Part shown: positions 41,395-53,647 of the stretch, one piece after another
How the letters are laid out: each line of letters begins with the position of its first letter
Numbering within the stretch: position 1 is the stretch's first letter
Assembly (NCBI RefSeq): GCF_003286085.1
Contig: NW_020825313.1
Location: 2,728,001 to 2,792,000, forward strand
Reading direction: 5' to 3'
Length of the DNA: 64,000 bases
From: Drosophila persimilis
Taxonomy: Eukaryota > Arthropoda > Insecta > Diptera > Drosophilidae
Notes under the pieces: generated by a model
Databases searched by the model: none
Told to the model about the DNA's origin: nothing
What the model saw: the letters and a program-made list of their open reading frames with translations, nothing else
Made by a program: the position numbers and the translations under genes

Positions 41395-43378
41395 GCGGCT
41401 TTCGTTGTGTATAAATTGTCTCAGAACAGGGCATCGATTACTTCAGTGCACCTCGAGCAACTGTCGTACCTGCGGGGGTAGACACCATACCCTCCTTCAT
41501 TTTGGTAGCCCTGAAGATACCGCAGTCCAAGAGAAATCAGCGCCGTATACTCCATCTCAGTCTGCGCTGTCTGAGACTACGCCGGCTGAGCATACCACTG
41601 AGCCCTCTACTTCAGCGTCTGCCCTTATTACCCAAGATCTCAGGAATGGTGTTGTTCTACTTGCCACGGCTACGGTCTTAGTCAAAAATCGTTCCGGAGT
41701 TTTAGTTCCCTGCCGAGCGTTGCTGGATTCCGGCTCCCAGTTGCATCTAATAACTTCTCGTTTCACGAATCAGCTTCAGCTACGAAAAATGAAATCATCG
41801 ACTGCAGTCTCGGGAATAGGCGACTCTAACTTCGTCACGGATAGATTTTCGGTCAATGTTAGCCTGCACTCTCGCTCATCGGATTACTCAACTCTCATCA
41901 CTGCCATTGTAGCCTCTAGCATAACCGATCGACAGCCAAGCTTTGGAATTGACACTCAAAACTGGAACATTCCTTCTAACATACCACTAGGTGATCCGGA
42001 GTTTTATAAGCCGCAGCGCGTCGATCTGCTAATCGGCGCAAGTCTGTTTTTCGAACTCCTGTGTGTTGGTCAGGTCAAGCTACTGCCAGGATTGCCTTCA
42101 ATTCAGAAAACGCGCTTGGGATGGGTCGTGTCTGGAGGTTTTTCGCGTTTAAAAGGTTCCTCGTTGATGGTCTCTCGCGCTCGGGCCGTAGCTGCTGAGG
42201 ATAATAGTCCAGAGGACCGGCTTGAGGTGCTTCTTCGGACGTTTTGGGAGGAAGAAAATTGCATCGAACCAATAGTAAAGTCTACCAAAGAAGAGCTAGA
42301 TTGTGAAGCACACTTTGTCCACCATTTCCGTCTATTACATAAAGGCGATTATTGTGTTCGTCTGCCAGCAAAATATAATTTGGATCTCCTTGGAGAATCT
42401 TACAATCAAGCGGTTCGTAGATTCCCGACCCTTGAGAGAAAGTTTGATCGTCGCCCTGATATTAAATCTCAGTATGCAGCATTTATAAAGGAGTACCTTG
42501 ATTTGGGCTATATGGCTCAGTCAATCAGCAACTGCCGATATTTTTTGCCTCACCATTGCGTCATGAAGGAAGATAGTTCTACGACCAAGCTTCGCGTCGT
42601 TTTTGATGGATCCGCTTCAACCTCATCTGGATATTCCCTGAACGACGTTTTAATGGCTGGTCCCGTAATCCGACCCAAACTGTTTCATATTCTTGCTCGA
42701 TTTCGGTCATACGCCGTTGCGATTACGGGGGATATCTGTAAGATGTATCGTTATGTAAGAGTCTCGACCGAGGATAGCAACTTGCAGTGTATTCTGTGGA
42801 GAAACTCCAGGGAAGAAGACTTGCGTGTGTTTCAATTGGACACCGGTACTTATGGGACGAAGTCTGCCTCCTATTTATCTGTGCGAGCGATGCATCAGTT
42901 GGCAATGGACGTGCAGATGGCGTTTCCAGTTGGAGCTGAAATCCTTCGCCGTGACTTCTACGTGGATGACTTGATATCTGGAGCCAGCTCGCAGGAGGAG
43001 GCTATCCGAATTCGGGAGCAAGCTACTGGAATTTTGTCTAGAGGTCAGTTCAGGTTAAGGAAATGTTGTTCGAACGTCCGTGCTGTGCTGGATGGAGTTC
43101 CGGAAGAGGACAAGGACAAGGGAAGGTGTTACTGTTGGTGTGATTCTGCCGTTGCGCTCTCTTGGATTCGGGACGAGCCGTCAAGATTTAATATATTTGT
43201 TGCAAATAGGGTGTCAACGATTCAGGAAATGACCGAAAAAATGGAATGGCGCTATGTTCCTACAGCTTTAAACCCAGCCGACATTCGGTCTCGAGGGGCT
43301 CATCCGACTGAGGTGCATGAGTCACCTCTTTGGTCATGGTCCTCATGGTCCTCCATTTCTTTGCGGCTCCACAGATGA
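41385..43378 (+). pseudogene. pol: BEL gag-pol: zinc knuckle, protease, RT, RNase H tail
   Basis: One frame of about 660 codons, open to 43378: zinc knuckle CINCLRTGHRLLQC then CRTCGGRHH (start), aspartic protease LLDSGSQLHLIT (about residue 107), the conserved BEL linker (VDLLIGASLFFELL, GWVVSGGF), RT with LRVVFDGSAST, YSLNDVLMAGP, GDICKMYRYV and FYVDDLISGA. Near 43120 a deletion joins AVLDGVPEEDKDKG to RCYCWCDSAVALSWI, removing the RT connection and most of RNase H; the missing part is present in the inverted copy at 58.5-58.9 kb. In the usual R-Q palm motif the residues read YRYV, and the frame start is truncated. Confidence 0.9.
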
Positions 43379-44867
43379 CTGGCCACCCACTGTGCTACCT
43401 GATAAGCCAGCCCTTGAACTTCGTCGGAAGGCTCTTCTGGTTAAATCGCCCTACATGGACATTGTTGCTGATTCCAAGTATGCGAATTCATTTGAACCTT
43501 TGCAACGCGTTTTCGGATATGTACATTGACAAGTTTTGCAACCGAATTCGGCGCCCCGGACTCACTGTCTCAAATATTGAACATGGAACCCAGGTATTGC
43601 TACGACTAGTCCAGCGTACTCAGCTATGGGAGGGCATGAAGTCACTGCGGGCAAGGGGAGCAGTATCCCCATCGAGCTCAATCGCATCGTTATCGCCATT
43701 CATGGATCGACTAAAAAACTCTTCGTTGGATTTTGATGGCTGTCATCCAATCATCTTGCCCAGCAGCCATCCACTGACTCTTGCAATAATCTCCCATTTT
43801 CATGAGCGAAATCTGCACGCTGGTCCTCGAGCTTTGCTTGGAAATTCGATCCCAATATTGGCCTATTGGGTAGAGGAAGACGGTAAACAAGTACGTAAGA
43901 TGCTTTCGACTGAAGCCCAGGGTGTTGGAGCATATTATGGCGGATCTTCCAAAGGAGCGGCTCGATGGTTCTCATGCCTTTGAGATCACAGGCGTGGAGT
44001 TCTGTGGGCCGTTTTTCTACAATCCGGAGGCACGCCACAAGGCTCCAATCAAGTGCTACGTCTGCGTCTTCATTTGTTTCGTCCACAGTTGCTTTTCTAC
44101 ATGGACTAAAGCGCTTCATATGTACCAGACGAAAGCCGCGGCAAATTTGGTCAGACAACGCAACCAATTTTGTCGGCGCTAAGAATGAGCTGATGGAATT
44201 AGAGCGCCTGGTCCTCAGCGCTGACCATCAGAAGGCGCTGCTGGGTTTTTGCTTGGTCGAGGCTATAGACTGGCATTTCATTCCTCCGCAGCTCTCCTCA
44301 TTTTGGTGGTCTATGGGAGGCTGCAGTAAGGACGGCCAAGTACCACTTCTACCGTGCGATAGGCAACTCGGTTCTTGGATTTGACGAGCAGCGGACGCTG
44401 TTGTGCCACATCACGGCAGTGATTAATTCAAGACCTTTAGTTTCAATTTCAGAGAGCCCTGCCGATCTAGATGTTCTAACTCCAGCGCATTTCTTGAATG
44501 GTGGCCCTCCTGCTTCGTTCGCTGAGCCTGACGTCACGCAGCTAAACTTCGATCGCCTGGACGGCTGGCAGCGCGTTTCGTATCTGCAGCAGCTCTTTTG
44601 GTCCCGGTGGAAGGAGGAGTACGTAACGTCCCTGCAGCAGCGCTCAAAGTGGCGCACTGCGAAGCCTAGTTTAACAGTCGCAGATTTGGTTCTTGTCAAG
44701 GATAAGAAGTGAGAAGTGGCCACTGGCGAGAGTGGTCGAGCTTTTGCCTGGACGAGATGGCGTTTCCCGAGTTGCTGTGCTGAAGACGTCATCTGGAATC
44801 ACCAAGCGCGCAGTCAACAAGCTGTGCCTGCTGCCCCTTAAAGATGCTGTTGAAAGTCAGGCTTCCA
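43379..44867 (+). pseudogene. pol: BEL integrase, multiply frameshifted
   Basis: Pieces in at least four frames: HPLTLAIISHFHERNLHAGP (zinc-finger His pair), then EITGVEFCGPFFYNP (the first catalytic position reads Glu, whereas Asp is usual), KCYVCVFICF, a frame with DNATNFVGAKNELMELERL (second Asp), WHFIPPQ, then 44401-44712 with HITAVINSRPLVSISESPAD (Glu region) and LDVLTPAHFLNGG, and finally the tail WPLARVVELLPGRDGVSRVA. It cannot encode an integrase as it stands. Confidence 0.85.
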
Positions 44868-44879
44868 ACGGGGGGAGTA

Positions 44880-45346
44880 TGTCGGGTCAAGCAGCTTAAA
44901 TATTGTAAATTATTGCCAGTGGTGCGACCCAAAGGAAATGCATTTTGTTGTTGTTGTCATTTCCAACGCGCACTGTAAAGATCATTTGTGACCGCATATG
45001 CACATGCAGCGGAATTCTTTCGTCTCTATATATCGCAATCTCTCGTACTCGGCTTAACAGCGGCCCGAGCAACTCTAACGCTCTCGGGCTATCCTACTCT
45101 CTCGCTCGCTTGCTGCATAGGGCCTGGCAATTTGGCCCGTCAGCCCTTGCATTGTCAGTCTTAAGCTAATCGTCGCAGCTATTGGATTAACATCCTCGCA
45201 TCAATCGTGCGCCCAATCATCCCCATATGTACATACGCGATAAGTTGGTTTACCTATGCAAATAAATTGTGAATTATATACAACCTCTCGACTTTCATTA
45301 ACTTCAAAAATTGCAACAGTTATTAAAAACGCTTAATAGCTTAACA
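44880..45346 (+). repeat. 3' LTR of the BEL element, about 467 bp
   Basis: Starts TGTCGGGTCAAGC right after acggggggagta and ends ...gcttaaca at the junction with roo-like sequence. A TATA-like ctatatatcgc (about 45024) and aataaa (45261) fit promoter and polyadenylation signals. Confidence 0.7.
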
Positions 45347-46395
45347 GTCTGCCAACACATAATCTTGCCACTTAGTTTTATCAATATTGAAAGACTTTAA
45401 TGGTAAAGCTTTCATCAGTTTCAGGAGAATAATTGCTTCAATATTTAGAGGACCTTTATTATAATCACGAGTTTTTACCGATTAAGTAACTTTGTACTTT
45501 GAAGTGCAAGAGTCTATAGATGACACTCCACTTACCTCGGTGTTCGCTCTTTTTCGTACTAAGTTTAATATTTGCGCAGCTTCTGAAATTATGGTACACT
45601 GCGACCCACAATCAATGAGAGCTCTAAGGTTTTGATAGCCAGTATTCCTTGACCTTACTTTTATAAGTACTGTGGCTTGTTCTTTTGTCAAGCAAGTGTT
45701 AACATTTTCCCTTTTTTCGTAGCGAATATGGAGCATCGTTTGATGAAGTTTTTTTACAAATCCCACATAAAATTTCAGATAAGCATTTCTTATACAAATC
45801 ATGCCTACAGCATTTTGTGCAAAGGCACTGTTTTTTAATAAACTGGCCTCTATCTATCGGACTCATTCCCTTAAACTTATAGCAGTGAATTATGGCATGT
45901 CCTGCCATTTTACATAGCGGACAATTTTATTTTATTATGCCATAATGCACTACGTTTTTTAACGGTTTCCATTCTTTATTCTGCGACGTGTAAAGACAAG
46001 TGTTGCGTTGTTCTAAAAATTCCATTACATCTGGCAATGCTTGGATCTCTTGTCCTTTTTATATGATTTTCATATAACTGTAATGCATCTTTGTTGAATT
46101 TTTTCAAAACAATGTGCGCGAAAATCACATCAACTTCTTCTGTTAATTGTGACTTTAATTTAATTAAATGTATTGACTCATTTATAGAATCAGAAAACCA
46201 TTTAATATGTTTCGCTGAATCGTGATCTAACATTGGTAAGTCTAGTAATCGATTCAGCTGATCCGAAAGAATGTTTCGCTTATTTTCATACCGCTTGGTC
46301 AGCAATTCCCAAGCGGCATTATAATTCTCCAGCGGCCCAGTTAAAAGATGAGCTACCATACTCCGTGCCTCACCCTTTATCGCGATTTTCAAATA
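45347..46395 (-). pseudogene. gag: roo-like gag with zinc knuckle and protease start (copy 1)
   Basis: Minus frames: 46392-45976 carries the Pao/BEL gag core (GEARSMVAHLLTGPLENYNA, LDLPMLDHDSAKHIKWFSDS); 45908-45699 carries zinc-binding spacing around MAGHAIIHCYKF, CLCTKCCRHDLYKKC and CGICKK; 45802-45482 has the protease motif LIDCGSQCTIIS. Frameshifts separate them and the BEL LTR truncates the protease. The ~250-bp knuckle region is absent from copy 2. Confidence 0.8.
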
Positions 46396-47795
46396 ACTGA
46401 ATTTTAGAGATGTACTCAGACTATCTCTGTTATGAATTAATTCACAAAATATTTGTGAAAAGCCGTCTCACTCTTTTTCTTCGCCCGAGAATGTGGGTAC
46501 TTCTATTTTCGGAAGAGCAGGCAAATCGATCAAATTCCAACTCGCCGATTTCGTCTTCGAAGCTGTCATTTGATTCATAGCTATTATAAAACTCCTTGTT
46601 ATACCCGATACTCAAAATGAGTATTGGGGTATATTAGATTTGTGGTGAAAGTAGATGTGTGTAACGTCCAGAAGGAATCGTTTCCGACCCCATAAAGTAT
46701 ATATTCTTGATCAGCATCAATAGCCGAGTCGATTAAGCCATGTCTGTCTGTCCGTCTGTCCGTCCCCTTCAGCGCCTAGTGCTCAAGAGCTAGAGCAACG
46801 ATGTTTTGGATCCAGACTTCTGTGATATGTCACTGCTACCGCACCCCCTTCCGCCCCCGCAAAGGACGAAAATCTGGGGCAACCACAAATCTCAGAGACT
46901 ATTAAGGCTAGAGTAACCAAATTTGGTATCCGCACTTCTGTTAGATCTCACTATAAAACTTATATCTCAAAATTTCGCCTTACCCCCTTCCGCCCACACA
47001 AAGGACGAAAATCTGTTGCATCCACAATATTGCAGATTCGAGAAAACTAAAAACTCAGAATCATAGAGAATTACCATATCTATCAGATTGCTGAGTCTGG
47101 ATCAGATCAGATAATTTTTATAGCCAACAGGAACAAATCAATTTGCAGTGGCTACGCAGCGCCCGACGTCACGCGCAGACTGATTTTCTGTCTCTCTCGC
47201 ACGCACTCTTTGTCGTTTCGTTTAATATTAGCGCCGTCTGCCGGAGGAGAGCCATACTGACTTAGTATCGGGTATAACTGTAGAGTTGCGGTGTCCGCAG
47301 CAACTCACAACGTTCCCCCTCGTTTTTGAGTTCAGTTTTGTACTGAGGAACTCAATTTTTCCCTTTCTGATTCTACACTCTCCCAGTTTAGCCTGATCAA
47401 ACCTCTGCATGGTTTGCTCTAAATACGTCTTCAGATTTTCCACTATTCTGTCGAATCCCTCAGATACTTTTTCTATGCTATTGTCAATTTTGGGCTCATA
47501 TCTTCCTTCAAGGTTCCAGTCTCCACTGATTGTAACTTTGTTTTTTCTACCTTCCCTTTCATTAGGGTTTCATTATTTTTTGACTCTACATACTTTTTAT
47601 GTATGTCCTCTACATTTTTAATCATTTTTTCGTACTGCTGCCTCTTATAGTAGTCATGATCGACTACTCCATATGCTAACAGTGCAGAATTATTGCCTGT
47701 AACTTTGATCTTAAGGTCTCCTAACCTTAGGATTACATCGCTGGTCAAATGACCAGCTTCAATATTCTTAATCTCCTTTGCTATCGCGGCTTGAG
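46384..47795. repeat. Block apparently identical between roo copies (partner 53431-54842)
   Basis: 1,412 bp, constant offset 7047, including the DINE-1 and gag N-terminus. Neighbouring sequence on both sides differs at several percent or more. Confidence 0.75.
46601..47322 (+). mobile_element. DINE-1 in roo gag, copy 1
   Basis: Starts atacccgatactcaaaatga, ends with subterminal agtatcgggtata, hairpin and ttccccctcg, followed by a T run. It interrupts gag between KLNSK and RSFIIAMNQMT. About 720 bp, shortened relative to the copy in the 412-like element. Confidence 0.9.
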
Positions 47796-47826
47796 TCTCT
47801 AATAGCTTAATTATTTGTTCCGACAT
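47228..47826 (-). pseudogene. gag: roo-like gag N-terminus (copy 1)
   Basis: ATG at 47826: MSEQIIKLLETQAAIAKEIK, then a coiled-coil-like lysine/glutamate-rich stretch (KYVESKNNETLMKGKVEK). A frameshift near 47480 leads to VENLKTYLEQTMQRFDQAKL and then the DINE-1. Gag would form the particle. Copy 2 (54275-54873) differs by one residue (T to A at position 11). Confidence 0.75.
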
Positions 47827-47899
47827 CTTAGTTAAAATTTTTTTTTTTTACTTAATTAGACTTAAAAACAATTTGAGATATGAGTCTTAGCTGATGAAT

Positions 47900-48423
47900 T
47901 CTGCTTCTGTTTTTGTTGTTACTGCTACCGCTGATCTTCCTGTCGCTGCAGTTACTGTCGCTGTCGCTGATCTTCCTGTCGCTGCAGTTATTGTCGCTGG
48001 CTCAGTGGGCTCACACAAACCAATTTATTTATTTATTTTCTCAAAGTCACAGTTATTTGCCACCCTTTTTTTGTTTTTTGAATTGCTAGCCATTAAGTAC
48101 TTTCGATGTTTCGGATTACTATTTTTTTTTTCTTTCGATGTTCCGGCCTCGAATTATCTTTCAATTACAATAGATATACATCTTTCGTTATCTATTAAAA
48201 TACAGCCTGTCCAGCTCGTATTTTTCCAAATTATTAATTGAAACTTCTGTTTCATTAATTTATTTTATACTCTGTTCCTTCCTATAGGAGGGAAATCAAA
48301 GTTTTTTATTTTGCTACCTTTAGCTGTCAGTGATCTAGACACTTGTTCAGTCTCAAAGGAGCTGGTTTAACTCCGTGCTCTCACCACAGGGGGGAAACAA
48401 GGTAGAGTCTCGAAGGACCAAAA
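47900..48423 (-). promoter_or_regulatory. roo-like leader, copy 1, with short triplet-repeat tract
   Basis: A GCT/GTC-rich triplet tract (47915-48000) and untranslated leader precede gag. The tract is much shorter than in copy 2. No primer-binding site is recognised. Confidence 0.5.
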
Positions 48424-48862
48424 TGTTAAGACCTTAAAAGAAAAGTCTAGACATTTGCGAGTTGAGTTGTAAATTCAAACTAAATTTTATTCTTAAGATC
48501 AGAGTCTTATATGTGATTTGACAATGAGGTAGGAGGTACAATTTGGTAGTCTATAATTATCGTTAGACCTACGCAGAGGATACACTTCACTGAGGGTGTC
48601 TATTTGAGTACATGCTTACATTAGTTTTATTTTAGGACCGCATTTGTTAAGTGTTTTCTCCACTTGTGTTTTGTTGTCGTATTAATGGGTTACAGATCTC
48701 TGTTTACACCAGTGCAGTCATAACTTGTCTACTTTATGTGATTTCTTTAGAAATCGGTGTTGTTACATGAGTGAATGTGTACAATAATCTATTTATGTTT
48801 AAACATTCTGCAAGGGGCCGAAAGTGGCATTGTATTGACGATAATATGTTCATGTTTGAACA
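48424..48862 (-). repeat. Central roo-like LTR
   Basis: Minus-strand TGTTCAAACATG at 48862 to ...ggtcttaaca at 48424; aligns with 55663-56110 with many substitutions. The motif ttctgcaaggggccgaaag lies inside it and again just outside it. Confidence 0.8.
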
Positions 48863-48974
48863 TTCTGCAAAGGGCCGAAAGTGGAATTGTTTTGTATTTT
48901 GATTCTTGTGAACCGTTTTGTGTAAATTTTCTTTATTGCTATATTTACAAGTACAGATAATCATTTACAGTCAT

Positions 48975-49475
48975 TACAGTGGGTAGGGAAGTGCTATCGT
49001 TTGCAGTCTTCGTGCTACTTTAATTCTTCTTACGGCATAGATTATTAATATTATCATTATTATGATTCCGATAATCAAGGCCGCATGTCCAGATACATGA
49101 TGGAACTTAAGTCCTTTTAAGTCATGATGACCTTCTTTTAACAATTTTATTTCGTTTCTAACTTATCCATTTCTTCTGTATGGTTAATTAATGGTACTGT
49201 TAATGGATTCCAAACAATTTTTGGTATTTTGCTTATATTACTTATATAAAAGGATGAAATTGGCTCGTAGCTTTCTGTTTGAATACTGTGATGAGGTACT
49301 AGTATTTTATCATCCGTTCGCACAGTACAACCATGTATTATTGTTAAAATTCCTTGTTGCGGAAGATCAATTAGTTCTTGATTTGAGTTACTACATTGAA
49401 TTCTAGCATTAGTGTTTACTGGAACTTTGAAGAGCCAACTACCCTGCCTTTCTAATTCGACCCAAAACTATCTTG
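48975..49475 (-). pseudogene. env: Envelope remnant of the roo-like element
   Basis: Minus-strand reading: WLFKVPVNTNARIQCSN, ILTIIHGCTVRTDDKILVPH and a proline/asparagine-rich stem (WNPLTVPLINHTEEM). After one frameshift near 49160 it ends with FHHVSGHAALIIGIIIMIIL, a membrane-spanning segment, and a basic tail (RRIKVARRL). It fits the C-terminus of the baculovirus-F-like envelope that roo carries. The rest is deleted up to the integrase end at 49508. Confidence 0.6.
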
Positions 49476-49507
49476 TCTCTGCTATCTTCCTATACACGCG
49501 ATTTGAA

Positions 49508-52500
49508 TTACCTTTTACTACTACGAGAACTTCTGGTCTCTTTTGGAGTCATTCCTGAGTCTTGCTCTTCTGACTCAATTCCAGCTAATGAACAAATTTT
49601 AGTTATAGGTCGTTTTATCAACCCGTCTTTATGTTTTATAGTTACTACTCTGACTCTATCGTCCCTACCTTTATGTATTTCTTCTATTTTTACCAAGGGC
49701 CATCTAGCTGGGTGCCAGGTTTCATCTTTTATTAATACAATCTGTCCTGTTTTAATATTCTGCATTCCTATTTTCCATTTATTTCTTTGTTGCAGTGTGT
49801 GCAAATAATCTTCTTTCCATTTAATCCAAAATTCTCTTTTCATTTTCTGAATTAATCTCCATCTATCCAGATTCCCGATTTTTTCCTCTGAAATTGTCTC
49901 AATCGGGCCAAATATTGGCCTTCCAATTATAAAATGACCTGGTGTTAATACATCCAGATCGTCAATATCATTTGTAGCTGTATACAAAGGGCGTGAATTT
50001 AGTACCGCTTCAATTTGACATAATAGAGTTGCCATTTCCTCATAGGTTAAATTATTGTCCCCATACGAGTACGGCAATATATCCCTTATAGGATTTCTGC
50101 CCCCGGTTTTCAGAGCATCGGATATAGTAAGGCCCGGCGAAGTCTACACCTGTATTTGTAAACGGGTTCGACATTGTAGCTCTGTGTTTCGGCAGATTTC
50201 CCATAATTAGCTCTGCAGTATTCTGTCGATACCTAGCACAGGTGACACACTCTTTAAGTTTTTTCTTTAAGCAATTTTTTAGCCCAAATATCCAAAACTT
50301 TCGCTGGATATAGTTTCGCATCAGATTAATTCCACCTTGCAATGTTTCTTTATGTGCATTCTTGATAATTAAAGACGTCAAGTGACACTTATCTAAAATC
50401 AAGGGATGTTTAACCTCAAATTCCGCGTTGGAGTTTTGCAATCTACCTCCAACTCGTAACAATCCGTCTTTATCTAAGAACGGATTTAAGCTTAATAGTT
50501 TATTTTTTGTTTCTATTTCCTTTTTATTAATTAGGCTAGCTATTTCGGAACCGAATTGGCTAGCTTGTTGTTGTTTTACTATTAATACTTTGGCGCTCTT
50601 AATCTCCTTCACTGTCAAAAATGAAGGAAATTCTTTCTTTTTGGTTTTGATTTGAATAAACCTCAATACATATGCAATGACTCTTTCTAGTTTATGCATA
50701 CACGAATATTTTTGTAATAATTCACAAAAAATTTTATTTTTTGCTATTACCATTGTTGTGCCAACAACTAATTTTTCTTCAATTTCCTCTTTTGGCCAAT
50801 GTTCCTTAGATTTCGGCAACCATTGAGGCCCTTTCCACCAAATCTTAAAATCTTTTAGCTTATCTGCACTAATGCCCCTTGATGCTACATCTGCTGGATT
50901 GTCTTCAGTTCTAACGTGTCCCCATTTAATTTCCTTAATCTTTCTTACTTCGTCAGTTCGACGCCTGATAAACTTGTCTTTATTGTCTCCATTCTTTATC
51001 CAGGCTAGAGTAATAGTAGAATCACTCCAGGCATAACACTCTACATTACTTCCAACCGCTACTTTCACCCCTTGAATTAATTTTGCCAGAAGATGTGCTG
51101 CACAAAGTTCTAATTTTGGAATAGTTTTCCGATTCTTCTTTGGATTAACTTTGCTTTTGCTGGCTATTATAATTGTAGAACTATCTACCTTGGCATACAC
51201 TACGGCAGCATAAGCCTTTTCGGATGCATCGGCAAGCCCATGAATTTGCATCGACTTATTGTGCTGAGAATTTAGCCATCTCGGTATCCGAATGCGCTCT
51301 AACTCTGTTAAACTATTTTTAAACGAATTCCATTCCCGAGTATCCTGTTCTGATAATTCTTCATCCCAATTTTTGTCTGCTAGCCAAAGTTTTTGAATAA
51401 ACAATTTTCCGACAAGTGTCACTGGAGACAACCAGCCTAAGGGGTAATATATCTTGGCTAAGGTAGATAATACTATTCTTTTGTTATTTTTCTTAATTGG
51501 TTCATAGTGGAAATTGAACCTAAACTCGTCTTTAACCGGTTCCCATTGTAGTCCTAATGTTTTGACGGATTCGTTCTCCTCAATGGTTAATACTTTATTT
51601 TTTTGGTCATCTCTAATACCTTCTATAATTTCTGGGATATTTGTTATCCACTTTCTCAAGTTAAACCCAACCTTATTAAACTCCCGGGTAACTTCCTTTA
51701 CATGCTTTTTAGCATCCAGTATCGTGTCGGCACCTCTCATCAGGTCGTCCATATAAAAATCATTCTTTATGATTTCCCTAATTGCTTGATTTTTGCAAAT
51801 TTCTGCTATTGCAACAAGCACCCTGGTTGCTAAGTAGGGTGCTGAAGCTGTACGTAACGGTTGTAAGTTTATAATCTTTTAACTTTTCGTTTGGATTATC
51901 TCTCCAAATTATATGCAAATATTGTTGATCGTCTTTATCAACATTAATTTGCCGGAAAATTTGTTCAATGTCCGCAGATATTACAAATGGCCATTTACGC
52001 CATTTCACCATAATATCGAAGATAGCTTTTTGGACCCTTGGTCCAACCCACATGATATCATTTAAACTTTTATTGTTTGTGGTTTTTGCTGAAGCATCGA
52101 AAACCACCCTCAGCTTTATCGTTAGACTGGAATCTCTTATGACTCCTTGATGGGGTAAATAATATTTCCCATCTTCTTTGGACTCTACCATATGTTCTAA
52201 GTTTTTATATTCATGCATGAACTTTACATAATTTTCTTTTAATGTTTTATTATTGCTGAGCTTTCTTTCTAAACTATAAAATCGCGCTATAGCTTGGTGT
52301 TTTGAATCTCCTAGATCCTTTTCTTTTTTAAATGGTATTTTAACTACATACCTACCATTCTCATATCTTCTTGTTGTTTCCAAGAAATGCTCCTCGCACA
52401 CATCTTCTTCTACGTCATTCTTTTCACTTTCCAATTCCCAGAACCGCTCTAAGTCCCCAACTTCAATTGTTGTCGCCACAGTAAATTTATCACCTTTTGA

Positions 52501-53439
52501 TTTGGTGCAACCGGATATAATCCATCCGAATTCTGTATTTTGTCCAAGTAGTCCGTCTATTTTTACTACTCCGTCTTTTAAAATATGGGTATACAAATCT
52601 ATCCCAATTATTACATCTACCCTACTTGGTTTGTTAAAGTTAGGGTCTGCCAACACATAATCTTGCCACTTAGTTTTATCAATATTGAAAGACTTTAATG
52701 GTAAAGCTTTCATCAGTTTCGGAAGAATAATTGCTTCAATATTTAGAGGACCTTTATTATAATCACGAGTTTTTACCGATAAAGTAACTTTGTACTTTGA
52801 AGTGCAAGAGTCTGTAGATGACACTCCACTTACCTCGGTGTTCGCTCTTTCTCGTACTAAGTTTAATATTTGGGCAGCTTCTTCTGAAATTATGGTACAT
52901 TGCGACCCACAATCAATGAGAGCTCTAAGGTTTTGATTGCCACCATTCCTTGCCCTTACTTTTATAAGTGCTGCATTTCTTATACTTATTCTTTCTACTT
53001 TTATCAACGGATTCCACTCTTTATCCTGCGACGTGTAAAGAGAAGTGTACCGTTGTTCTAAAAATTCCATTACATCTGGCAATGCTTGAATATCTTTTGT
53101 CCTTTTTATATGACTTTCATATAATTGTAAGGTATCTTTGTTGAATTTTTTCAACACAATGTACGCGAAAATCACATCAACTTCTTCTGTTAATTGTACC
53201 TTTAATTTAATTAAATGTATTGACTCATTTATAGAATCAGAAAACCATTTAATATGCTTCTCTGAATCGTGATCTAGCATTGGTAAGTCTAATAAAAGTT
53301 TCAGCTGATCCGAAACAATTTTTCGTTTATTTTCATACCGATTGGTCATCAATTCCCAAGCGTCATTATAATTTTCTAGCGGCCCAGTTAAAAGGTGAGC
53401 TACCATACTCCGTGCTTCACCCTTTATCGTGATTTTCAA
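49508..53439 (-). pseudogene. pol: roo-like gag-pol (copy 2): gag core, protease, RT, RNase H, integrase
   Basis: 53439-51778 carries the gag core, then (with the zinc knuckle deleted) protease LIDCGSQCTIIS, the BEL linker (VDVIIGIDLYTHIL) and RT motifs LRVVFDASAKT, SLNDIMWVGP and ISADIEQIFRQI. A frameshift near 51830 leads to 51821-50052 with FYMDDLMRGAD, the RT connection (KIYYPLGWLSPVTL), RNase H (HGLADASEKAYA, KLELCAAHLLA, WSDSTITLAW, EDNPADVASRG) and integrase start. In the integrase zinc finger NAHKETLQGGINLM has Gln where the second His is usual. GVDFAGPYY keeps the first Asp; a deletion at about 50060 removes the second, and 50077-49508 keeps IEAVLNSRPLY (Glu). Confidence 0.9.
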
Positions 53440-53647
53440 ATAACTGAATTTTAGAGATGTACTCAGACTATCTCTGTTATGAATTAATTCACAAAATATT
53501 TGTGAAAAGCCGTCTCACTCTTTTTCTTCGCCCGAGAATGTGGGTACTTCTATTTTCGGAAGAGCAGGCAAATCGATCAAATTCCAACTCGCCGATTTCG
53601 TCTTCGAAGCTGTCATTTGATTCATAGCTATTATAAAACTCCTTGTT

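Larger units (their letters stand above)
41385..45346 (+). mobile_element. BEL-type (Pao/BEL) retrotransposon, 5' truncated, with 3' LTR
   Basis: The plus-strand element starts abruptly in gag just before the zinc knuckle, then has protease, RT, RNase H tail, integrase, polypurine tract (44868-44879) and LTR (44880-45346). The LTR end abuts a roo-like gag-pol copy, so BEL inserted there. Its gag N-terminus, 5' LTR and left roo flank are gone. A related inverted copy lies at 58145-60105. Confidence 0.85.
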
